Below, piece by piece: positions 45,601-58,400 of a DNA stretch of 64,000 nt. The stretch is from contig OX439047.1 in the NCBI GenBank assembly GCA_949317995.1, forward strand, positions 44,145,505 to 44,209,504, in the 5' to 3' direction. Positions within the stretch are counted from its first letter, which is position 1. Each line of letters starts with the position of its first letter. This DNA comes from Acholoe squamosa. Taxonomy: Eukaryota > Annelida > Polychaeta > Phyllodocida > Polynoidae. Made by a program: the position numbers and the translations under genes. The notes beneath the pieces were generated by a model, which ran no database searches, was not told the origin of the DNA, and worked only from the letters and a program-made list of their open reading frames with translations.

Positions 45601-48600
45601 GACCTCACCTCAGATGGTGAGGATGGTGATCACTCAGACTCACCAGGGATGGCGACGCAGGTGATCACTCACCTCGCTAGATGAAACACGCACCTCGTCA
45701 TAGCACATGTTCACCAGGGATGGCGAGGATCGTGATCACTCATCCTCACCAGGGATGGCGACATGAGTGATCACTCATCCTCACCAGGGATGGCGACATG
45801 AGTGATCACTGACTTCGCTAGATGAGACGCACACCACGTCATAATGCACATTCACCATGGATGGCAAGGATTGTGATCAGTCACCTCGCTAGATAAAACG
45901 CGTACCTCGTGATAGCACAGGTTCACCACAGATGGTGAGGAACTTGATCACCCACACTCAACAGGGATGGCGACAAGATCACTCACCTGGCTAGATGAAA
46001 TGCACTCCATGCCATAGCGCATGTTCACCACTGTTGGCGAGGATCGTGATGACTCACCAGGGATGGCAAGGCGGTTGATCACTCACCTATTTAGATGAAA
46101 CGTGCATCACGTCATAGCGCAGGTTCACCATGGATGGCGAGAGTGGTGATTACTCAGACTCACCAGTGATGGCGATGCTGGTGATTATTCACCTTGTTAG
46201 ATGAAAAGCTCATGATCATCGACATTGGTAATCATGCAGCCTCACATCTGCCAGATTAAAGTATGTTTTGCCAGAGAAGGTATTGCCATATGTATCTTCC
46301 CTCTAACCACAGACAAGGTGTTCATGTTGATATTTCCCTATGTATTTTTCCTGTAACCAGAGAAAAGGTGTTTATGGATAGTTGCTTTCATTTTAGAGAT
46401 ACCTCTATCTAAATTCAATTGATATTCTCTCTATATAACTCTGAAGTATTACATGGAAATCAGTGTGAAACAAAGCACATTTGATACTTATGGGACTTAT
46501 ACTTCATGCCCACACTTCCTAGATAGGCTACATGTTGAACAGTGGTGCTGTCTCAACAACTTTGGCAATGGTGGTGATAAGTTGCCACTGTGAGTGAGAG
46601 TGAGTGACAGATGATGCAATCCTCAGAGAGCATTGACTTGGAGTGACACAAATTCACGTATTGAGTGAGACCAATGTTGGCAATGGTGGTGATAAGTCGC
46701 CATTTTGAGAGAAGATTAACTAGGAGTGATACAAGCTCACACAGTGAGTGAGAGCCATGTGGCAATGCAGGTGAAAAGTTGCCATTCAGAATGAGAGTTG
46801 ACAAACAGTGGCACATATTGACGGAGTGAGTGAGATCCATGTTGGCAATGGTGGTGATAAGCTGCCATTCTGAGTGAGAGTTGACTGGGAGTGGCACATA
46901 ATCACGCAGGGAGTGAGATCCATATTAGCGATGTTGGTGATAAGTCACCATTCTGAGTGAGAACTGACTGGGAGTGGCACATAATCACACAATGAGTCAT
47001 ATCCATGTTGGCGATGGTTGGGATAAGCTGCCATTCTATCTGAGAGTTGACAGGCAGTGGCACATACTCACGCAGTGAGTTAGATCCATGTTGCCGATGG
47101 TGGTGATAAGTCACCATGCTTTGTGAGGGATGACAAGGGGTGGCACATACTCACGCAGTGAGTGAGATCATGTTAGCGACTGTTGTGATAAATCACCATG
47201 CCATGTGAGACTCACACACAGTGGCGAAAGATGACGCAGTGAGTTATCACTCAGAAAGGAGTCACCATTGATGACCAATCATGGCGACAGATAACGACAA
47301 TTTGCTGGGTTAACCCATTAAGGCCTGATGTTGAGAATACTCAACATCCATGTAGGGGCGAATGTTGAGTATTTTCAACACCAAGTAGGGGCTGATGTTG
47401 AGTATAATCGACATAGATATATTATGTGGCAGCCATGTTTGGAAATTTGAGATAGACTTAAGTGTATTGCTATTTTTGGTATGATGATGTTTATTACCTA
47501 TTTTGGGGCTAAGGAATTCGAATCTTAGAAGTTTACAGTGATGGAGACATTGTAAAATGGTTGAAAATGATATCAAAGTCATGGATAGTGTATTATACCT
47601 TGCACCCTCCCGCCCCCTGGTAAATGTACTGCTCAAAATTCAGTCCACTAGCCTTCCAAAATACTCTCATAGCCAGCCCTTAATGGGTTAACTGCCATTA
47701 GCTGATACTGTCACGCAGTGACCCGGCCTATTTATTGAAAGAGAAAAAAGAAGAAAAATAAACAAAAAATGTCTCTGCTCTTGCTAAAGCCTGCCATGCA
47801 CTGCCTGCTGCTTGTTGAATTCACCCCTGCTGTAGGGGGAGAGAGTGTGTGTGTGAGTGAACTGCGCATGCAGTGTTCCACATTAGATGGAGGGAGTGTC
47901 TCTAGTCAATAGCCAATTAAGGCCAAATCCCACTACACGATAAATGGGTCTGAACTGTTTGTGATTCTGGCTATTGGCAACCTTGAACTCTTGCCAATTT
48001 CCTAAATCACAAAGGTTCTCACTGCACTTCTCCCCACTCCAAATCCCACTATAGCTGATAGTAGGAGGGGAATCTCTCTGATTTTCATTACTGCATGGAC
48101 ACATTGTTATTATGATTCACAGGGATAGAGTATTTGATGTCAAAGGCACAGTTGTCCCTGACTATTTTTTTTCAGTTTGTAATGGTCTCCTGCATAGCAT
48201 AAACAAATGTAGCTCACAAAAATCACAAGCAGAACCCCCTTATAAATGTAGTATGTGGAACTTGGCTCCTGATTTATCAAAGACATACCTCTTGTGATTT
48301 ACTAGAAACTGTTGATTTCTTCTAAATCATAGGGATTTTCAGTTTATCACAGAGATTTCTGGCACTTTGTGAAGAAAAAATCAAAAACTTTTGATGTATT
48401 TCACTCCCCAAATAACAGCACTTTGGCAAGGGTTATTAAGCATTATAGGCCTTCCTTAGATGATATTACCACCCCAATATCGGCTAAGCAACCACATATC
48501 CTATATCACAAGGATTTTTTGCCCATTTTCACGTTGTGGGATTTGGCCTTTAGATCTCAGGGGTGAGACCTCTTTAGGCCAAATCCCACAACGTGACAAT

Positions 48601-51600
48601 TACCAGGGAATCCTTGTGATTTTGGCAGGTACGGTACCATAGCCGATATTGGGGTGGCAATATTGTATAAGGAAGAGTTATAATGGGTAATTATATAAGA
48701 AGCCTTGCTAAAGGGTTGATATTTGGGGAGTTGATCATATCAAAAGTTTTAGATATTTCCTTCACAAGAGGCTGAAAATCTCTGTGATAATATTATACTG
48801 AAATCATCTATGATTTAGAGGAAAACCAAGAGTACCTAGTAAATCACAAGAGGTTTGCAGTTGATACATCAGGATCCAAGTTCCACACACAGCAGTTTTA
48901 AGAAGGCCCTGCTTGTGATTTTTACCTGTGATGCCACTTCATTTGTATTGCAAGGTATTGAAAACCTAAAGAATTAAGTCAGAGACAGCTGTGATATCAA
49001 TATCAAGTACTCTATCTCTGTGAATCAAACTAGTAACTAGCTTGTACAGAGATAGAATTCACAAAGATTCCCTTTCCCACACTGCAAAAATGGTGTTTAG
49101 ATTTTAAACATGTTTAGGTCTAAACATGTTTAGAATCTAAACATATAGTTCAGTTAGGTGTCTCATCAACTACACATTTAGGAAATGAACACTTTTGTTC
49201 TAACTACATAAACATTTTTGCTAAACATGTTTAGATGTTTAGAGTTTAAACAGCTGAATAATAGGTGTTTAGATTTAAACATCAATATGTTTAGATGCTT
49301 GGATGTCGAATCCACACCAGGTAGCAGCACTACCTTTGAATGGACTATCTGTACACAATTGTAATCAATTGTTGTGACAAGTGTCCCCAAATCCCATGTT
49401 TAGTGTTGTTTCTTTTTATTGAATTTCATGAGAATAGGAACAGCAATAGAAAATTGACTAGATTCTGCTTACACCAGCATCATTGCCATAAAATAGTCAA
49501 TATGCTCCATGACTTACACCTATTTCATGTTATTTTGGAATGGATAAAGCAATGTCCTTGCTGCCAAGCTGCTGTATTTTCTCAAGTCTCTCATAGAGTG
49601 TATATACATGTGTATACGTGTAGCTGTGGCTGACATCTTTGGAGACTTTGACATGTAGATGAATACCTGCTGATATCCCCCCAGTAAATGAGAAAGCAAA
49701 CAAAAGATATTCCTTTATTTTTTCAATGGATACATGTCTGCAAATCCTAACCCTAACAAATCATATAGACATCTAAACACAAAAATTCATAAACATCTAA
49801 GCACAAAATTTCATAGGTATCTAAACACAAATTTTAAACCTAAACACCTACATTTCTAAATACCTGAGCTAAGCACATTGTTTGGCTAAACATGTTTAGG
49901 AAATTAATGTGATTACAAAAACGTTGCAAGAATATGTTTAGAATTGTGTTTACGATCTAAACACCATTTTTGCAGTGCATATTGGTTAATAGTGAGATTT
50001 GGGGAAGGGGAGGTTTGATGAGAATACTTGTGATTCAAAACATTGGCTAGAGTCCAGACTGCAGATATCCATAATAACAGACATTTCAGAACCATTTTTT
50101 GCGTAGTGGGATTTGAATATTTTAACCCACACACACATGATAAATGTATTTGTGGAGCATCTTTATAAAAATAGCAGCATAAATACCTCCTGTGTTGCAG
50201 CCACCTTCTGTTACTGTTTCAGTGTCAAGTCGAAAAATCCAACGTCCTGGAGCACCAGTGTTACCATCGATACGAGTTAAGTTGACAATGTCATGAGTTC
50301 TTGACTGTTTGATTGCAAAAATGTTCTTAGTGTTCCCAGAATTGAATCCAACCTGGAAAACGAGAGTGATTATGAATACTTTTTCATCTACTAAACACAT
50401 CAAAGTGCTACATGGACATGTGCTATCTACACATATGAAAGGCATTTGATTGTGCGCACCATGAGGATGTTTTGAAGTGTTTTGAGGTTTGATACAGCTA
50501 TAACTTAAGTAACACATCCCTATTCATATTGAATATAGCAATATCATACCTTTTCCCATTGGACAGAATTGAGTTAAATTTGTTTGTCAAATGATTTTTA
50601 ATTAGAGGCCTAAAGCAAATAACAGATCAATTTGACTTATGATTGACCACAGTTCCCCAACACACAAGGTTTCATCAAGAACTAGTACCACTAGCTTATT
50701 CATGACATATTCAGTGGCAACACACCTTACACTTAGTTTGTTTTGGCACGTGGTCCATCATTGGATCCTAAACAATGATGATTAATTTGCACAAGGACCC
50801 TCATATCCAACAAGGGAAATTCGTAGGTTGAATGCCAGGTACAATCATGTATGTGTATCCAGTTAGAGGCCTGGTTTGTCTGAAAGGGGGCTTGAGACTA
50901 GCAATTGATCAATTTCCTAGAGTGGCACCAGTTTTCACCTCTGTTTCAATTTTGGTGGCGTCATTGATTAAATTTGATTCCAGTAGGACCACATTCCATC
51001 AGTTGAATCGGTTTCATTTACTGATAATCCATTACAAACAAGTAGTTAACTAATTAACATTTACCTCATTCACAGATGGCCAGAGAAGTTGTCTACACTT
51101 TGCTCAAAAGGGGATGTTGATTTCCATATTGCCAAGGTTGTTGGACAATCTAAACACTCATTGTGAATAAGATTGCCAATGGCATTTCAGTGTCATATAT
51201 ATATTAAACTCCAACTGAGATGACATACAAACCTGAGCAGGTGTACCGCCAGTTCCAGTTCTGGTATTGCCACCACTGGCTCTACCAGTTGTCCAGGTGA
51301 TGGTGCCATATTTGAATAGAACAAATGTGTGACGGCCATTTGTACCAATTGTTAGTTGAAAAGTGTTAATCTGTAATTACAAAGAAAAGGATCTGCTTTC
51401 GGAATGTGCCCTACTTTTTTCAAAGGGTTTACGATCATATGGTCACAAATCATAGAAAGTGTGCATATGGGGCCTTACATTTCATTTGCCCAGACATGTG
51501 CCCAGAAAAAGAATTCCTATAAGTATGCTTCTTTTACAATAGCAAGGACACATCTGACATAAACGATAATGTGATTTCCTAATCTACAGGTCAAAATAGT

Positions 51601-54600
51601 CTGGACCTGAGATTTTCATGGAGGTATGAAGATTGTTTCTGTAGGAAATTAAGCCCTCAACATGGCTTGTAACTCAAATGTCATTTTCCCAGACACAATT
51701 TCGCCCAGACAATTTTGGTCATTTTGGGCACATTTTACCCCCCTGAAGGGCCAAAATATGCATATGGGACCATCAAAACCCATATGTAACATGAAGATCT
51801 CATCCAGCCTGACCCTTTGAGCCAAATAAATAGAGGGGGAAACTAAAATTCGAAGAGTAGGGGCTGGAATACCTCCAAATTCGTCATATGCAAACCTTCT
51901 ATGATTTTCGACCATATTCCTGTTAACACGTTTGGATTGGAAATTGAATAAAATGTACACATCTGTTCATTACAGCCTGAACTTCTTCAAAATAGGGATT
52001 ATATTTCATATACTCATATTTTCTTTTATGTTATTGATTAAAATCCTTTTATGTTGGAAGTTACTGATTTTATCATGCAGTGTCATTTGTTTTCAAGGGA
52101 GAAGGAAATATTCAATTATCAGTAACTCACTGGTCCATTGCGGCCTCCACCAAAGAAGGTAACATTATGCCATGTGGCAATAAAGCAAAAGGTAGCCCTG
52201 AAGTCAAAGAATTCTGTGAATTGCTTTTGGACTTCACATGAAAAACGGTGGAGTATGCTGCTTTCTATAGTTTGCTCATAGTAGATACGACCACCATTTG
52301 TCCTAGTATCTACATCTGCCCAGAATACTGCAATCAACCCATTACCAGTAATGGGAAAGGGCTGTGGGGTGTATATACCATATGCACCCATAAATGACAC
52401 CACCCCATTGGTGTTCACCTGCAAAGACAAGCAGAAGGTTATTTGTACTAATGCAGTGTGTATGAAAAACACTTTTTGTACACTGTGATCTACTCTGATA
52501 CTTCTAACTGCTAGGGAAAAGCCTTACATGGATAGTTTGACATTGAATTTGAATGGCTTAGAAAAGTTTTTTGTCTCACCCAGAGACGGATTTGTATTCC
52601 CTCTGTCTAAACTGTTTCTCATAATGTAAACGTCTTCACCCATATTTCTTTGTAACCATGATGTACCAATGCACTGCTGACAAAGTTCAGGACCTTTTTT
52701 CAATGGACAACTGATGGATTCTACGATAGGTTCATGCCCCTATGACTTGAGAAGAGCCAAATCTTACCAGGTGATCTTAGGACTTTGGTCATAGTGACTA
52801 AATAGCTGGCTACATTACTGGGTGATCATACTGCCTGCTGACTAAATAGCCACCACAGCAGTCGGTCGATAGGGAGGTTTAGCAACCACGACGTACGTCA
52901 CTTTTTTTTCTAATTTTACGTAGACATAGCAATGCTGTAGGTATGCTGCACGTCTGCATTATATTGCCCACGTAGTGCCTGCTTAACCCCTCTAATAAGG
53001 GACTGTGGTATGACAACCCTCTATGTGAATAAATAGTTGGTAGTCATAGCTGCTAGTGTGTGCACTCCCCTGCCCAAAAGTACCCCATCTGTGCTCTTTC
53101 CATTGTAACCATATATGGTTAACCATGAGCCAAGCCTTGCTGTCCAGCATTTTTGTGACTAAAGTCTAAAACTGAACTTTTCAATCTCTATTTGTCCCAA
53201 TAACATTTCAAAAGATAAACATCACACAGCAAGAGTACAGGCCATTATGTGTGATATAATGCATTATATGAGTATTAGTGAGGTACCAGTATTATTTCTC
53301 CCTGCTGCACCCACTGTGGTGTCTCCACCTGTACTCCACTTGTCTAACTAATTCCTACGTGGTTAGTTACACTGTTGTAGCAACCACAGTGCCTCCACCT
53401 CCTCACCCACTCAGTATGTACTGGTGTATTGGTGTCAATTTTCTTTTTATGTTTAGTGTGTTAATTAATATTATTAATGTTTGATATATTATGTAGGGGA
53501 CGTTCTAATATGATATGTAATAATAGCAATGTGCTGCTGAAAGTGATTGACTATAAGTATGAGTTTGGAAATGGGTGAATCTACCCTACATACCCTAGGC
53601 CCATGTGACTAACTGTATATAGTATGGAGTACTGCAGTCCAACACCCTTTCTAACAGTGGAGTGCAAGTCAGACTATATGGGAGGTAAGACAGGTCACAA
53701 TTATGCCATTAGTGGCCCCTTCGGCTGGGTGCTATGATTTCACAGTGGTATGTATTGAGTCAGCAGTTGAATAAATAGGAGCTCCTATTTTGAGGCCTGT
53801 ATTGTAGCTCACAATGTAGTCACTGGTATGGAGTCATTTCTTACCCCTCCCACTACGATTTGAGGGTGTCCAGTTGTGGAAACTATTGAAATAAGGTCCT
53901 GCTCTACAAAAGATCAATACAAAATACATGTCAATGGAAAGATATCATGCAGAAATTGCATCATACAAAAGAATGGACATCAATTTAATTTGACGGAGTT
54001 ATGGAGCCTTTTGTGTGATTTTGGAAGGGTTCAAGTTCTGTCATTTTAACTGTAGTGGTAGGTGTGTGGGTGACCAACATACAGGCAGGCCGGGCTCACT
54101 CACCACTCACGGCAGGTACTGCCTCGGGCCAGGAGGATGTTGCTCCTATGGTAAAAGGTAGTTTTGCTTAAGAAGTGCCTCACCTGCAGCAGTCTCTTTC
54201 TTTGTAGTCCTAACTTTTTTGTTGTTGCACCCAAGTGGTCAACACAAGAGCACTTGAAAGAGTGTGTGCCAAAAGTAAGTATCTCATAATGTAGCACACA
54301 CTATCTTTAGGCAAGCGTTTGAGGTCGTTTATTTTTAGTTTTGAAAATGTTTAGTGGCCAACAATCAATCACGTCTTAATGGAGTTTCTCTGCATCATCA
54401 ACCACATTAATCATACATACAAAACTCCTTTCAAACAATCTATAAGTAGTGGTGAGGATATTGGCATAGTGAAAAGTGGTTTCCATGACACCGTTGGAGC
54501 ATACATCATAAGTTCACATTATAATTATTTCCATTTACATCAGTTATATCTAGACATATATTCTTTACATGTTCATTTTCTCCAAAATATGTGACATGTA

Positions 54601-55361
54601 CTGGGAAAGGGGACCTTATTCCCCCTGAAATAAGGTCCCTTTTGGCAGATCCTGTCACATAATATTATATTGAAATACACTGAAAAGAATTTAAAGGGAG
54701 AAATGGGTTTTCCTTCCAAGTTGAATATTTTCTTTATTAGATCTTTTCTCTAAAATGATTATATAACAATTTCTTCAAAATAAGAGAAGAACTACCCTGA
54801 TCACATAATTATAAAGTCCGGCATCCCTTGACTCTATATATTCAACCTCTGCTAGTGAAGGCAGACTTCAGGCTCATATAGTGAGTGGAAGTTGGTACAG
54901 AGCATAACTTCCTTTGAAAAGAGGGAACCTACTCCCAGCTCTATTTAGCATACAAGCAACACACAGGATTCTGTCATTATTTCTACGACAATTTTTACAG
55001 TGTATTTACGAAGGAATGAAACATAATAACCACTATATTGTAGAAGAATAATGAATAATCTTATGAACCATGTATGATTATTATGTAAGAAACAATGGAA
55101 CATAACTAAGTATTCAGTCCCACCCTCTTTAACACTGTGGTAGATAGGGAGCTGCCAAATGGACTGAACACCAAACTCGCTACTTGTAACCTACGTATTT
55201 ACACATGGGGTCGGGGTGCCACTGGACAGGACTTACGTTCACAACTTGGGCAAGAGAACGTGATTTTCACTGGAAGTTTGGACACACCAAAACATCTTAT
55301 ACTCAAGAAAGAAAAATGTCCAGTTCCTGGGAATATCTCAAATACCAGATTGAGAGAGAGA

Positions 55362-55433
<72 letters not shown>

Positions 55434-58400
55434 AGAGATCCAGATAGAAACAGAGAGAGATAGATAAAGATAAATACAAAGAGACAAACACACACATAGA
55501 AAGAGAGAGTGGTAAGGGTTTAGTGATAATAGATAATCCAGGCGCTGGCAGATGTACATAGACACCTTTCTCACTCCATATTGCTAAACCCTTAAGGGTT
55601 GCTCTAACCACTTAAGGGCAGCGTCTCTAAATGGTGGATCCAATATTGACATTGTCTCAACAGGATTACCAAGTTATTGATCAATTTACCTTGCATATAT
55701 CCCACTGGGCACATCAACATTGATTCAGCGTTGAAACAACGTTTGCAATGTTTGCATATCAACAGTTGATAAAGGCTTCAAATATAGTTGAATTTGAAAG
55801 TTGACACAACATAATCAAAATCAACTGTGATTCAACATCTAACCATCAGCGCTGATTCCACGTTTGTATTTCTATGTTGATTCAACATTGACACAACATT
55901 GATATGATGTTGAAACAACGTTGATATTTGTTAGGGCATTCTTTGTTGACATGTCAATGTTGAATCAACATTGAATCAACATTGAAATCAATATTGTTGA
56001 TTCAACATTGACAAATCAATGTTGAGTCAACATTGAATTGAAAACAATATTTCAACATTGATATGTCAACTGTTGATTGGATGTTGAAATGGTGTTGGTT
56101 GACAACATTGAAATAGAATCATTGTAAAGGTGTTGAAGACAGGTTGATCAACATCATCAACATAATATCAGCAGGTTGTCAATGTTGATGCAACGTTCTG
56201 TGCCCACTGGGATGGTGCACTCCAAGCTCAGCCTATTACAGTCAGGACCCCTTACTCTGTCACACTACAATCCATCACCCATACTATCCGCCATATATAG
56301 ACAGGTAACAGTCCATATAGCACTACTTTTAAACATGCACAAAAAAAAGACAAACAAAAAAAACAGACAAGAATAATCAGTTCCATATGTGTACCCTGCA
56401 CTAGCATTATATTTTCCATATGTGTGACGTCACTGCCACATTTGTGACATCATTTAGGGAGTTCCCTAGGGGTTTTCCTCAAATAATCTTCCCACATAGG
56501 TCCCGCATTTGACACTCCGGATATACATATAAAACACCTATGTGGAAAAAGAGCTTCCAGGTAGTGTGTATAAGACCTATAATTATGCACAACCTGGTTT
56601 TGCATATATCATCGGCCTAAAATGGTCCAGCAGTTATTTTAGGCAGGATAGCTATGCTGTTATTGGCAGGAGGTGCTAGATGTGAACATAGACATCATAC
56701 GTTGTATACTACTGCCCCTAGCCCCCCTATCTTGTATGGGGTAACTGTCATATTTCACAGGTAGTGCAAAACTAGCTGACACAATTTACATCATTCTTAT
56801 GTGAAAAACACGTAGCTCATAGCTTAACATAAAAAAGAGATGACAAGATGAGTTGTGTTAGGAGGGAAGGGTCCGACACTTTGGGGATTATCTCAGCCTA
56901 TACGATGCATTGTGACGACCAACTAAGGTGTGGCAGAAAGTGCCCAATAGGGCATGACATCTGTGTATATTGTGTACTGCGTCATATAGCAGGGTATATA
57001 TTCATATGAAATTAGGTCAGCTACACTGCAAAACATAGATGTGTTAAGGTTTTAAAAATTATCTCAAGCCTCTTCAGGAGTTTAATACAAAAGACCCTGA
57101 TATCGCTACCCTTGCGTTGGTAGCGATCTTTCTGCCTTATTACTTTCAGCAAAGGTAAGGCTAGACTCCTTTCTCATAGCCAGCCCCATCTTTTCAGTGG
57201 TATTAGCTTTAGCCCTGCTTATACTATTCCAAGCAGAACAGTAGAGTAAAGCACATGTTACATGGACAATAAGTTACAATAAGAAGGAAATAGTAGTCCC
57301 AAATTTGCCGGTGAATCAAGGTTAATTTGAAAGGGTTTTCTATCTACAGTGGGAGCACACACAAAACTGTAAAAAATGTCCGGTAATGCCACTTTAATGA
57401 AAACTGCAACAAGTTTATGCAATCTGACACCTTTCTTTTTTGTGCAAACCTGGACAGACATGGATATTCTATTGACAATATAATTTTGTTGAGAAGTAGC
57501 AGACCAAGCAGCAGCAATATAGATTGATGTATCATTCATTACTCTTCTTCGGTATTCCTCTGAGGGTAGGGCGTAGGAGTTATAAAAGCACATTGATACC
57601 CGATCCCAAATCTCACAACTCAGATAATTAATACTCCCCAAATGCAATAGATATAATGCGCCTAGCTTACAAAAAATCCGGAAACGTATTTCACATATGA
57701 AATATACCATGACTCACAGAATTGAACCACTACACTGTTTATTCTATATTAAGTAAGAAGATGGCGGGGTAAGAAGATAGCGGCAATCAACGAGTAGACG
57801 GTCAGAGCGGGCTCCACACACATTGGTCAATAACTGTAGTCAACCTAACGACAGGGGGTTACATAGTGTCTTTCCAGCAGTATAAAGGATTAATACACCA
57901 CTATGACTAGAGGAAGAGGCCAAACAAGGGGTAGTGGCAGAGATAGGAGACGAAATGACCTACTCCCACCGGATGCAAGCCTAACAGCCATTATCAACGC
58001 TGTCAACGGTTTGGGGCTACGCATCAGCGATACTGAGGAGAAAATAAATGGGATACTTACAACACTAGAGAAGGTACAGTCAACAATGGTTAAACTAGAG
58101 AATACCTGTAAAACCACTACAAGACGGCATAGCTAGGAAGCCTACCATTCGCCCCATAAAAGTGATTTTCCACAAAATTACCACCAAACCCAAGGTCACA
58201 AATCATAGAAAGTGTGCATATGGGGCTTTACATGTCATTCGCCCAGACATGTGCCCAGAAAAAGAATTCTTTTGTAAAAGAAGTATGCTTCTTTTACAAT
58301 AGCAAGGACACATCTGACATAAATGATAATGTGATTTTCTTAATCTACAGGTCAAAATAGTCTGTAGAAAATTAAGCCTTCAACATGGCTTGTAACTCAA

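Noticed and set aside
55137-55611. Arg-Glu and Ser-Leu repeat proteins on both strands
   Set aside because: Produced by the (GA)n microsatellite; the frames have no non-repeat conserved part.
57258-57710. 150-codon minus frame in gene B intron 1
   Set aside because: No domain, no codon bias and no splice support; it overlaps repeat sequence.
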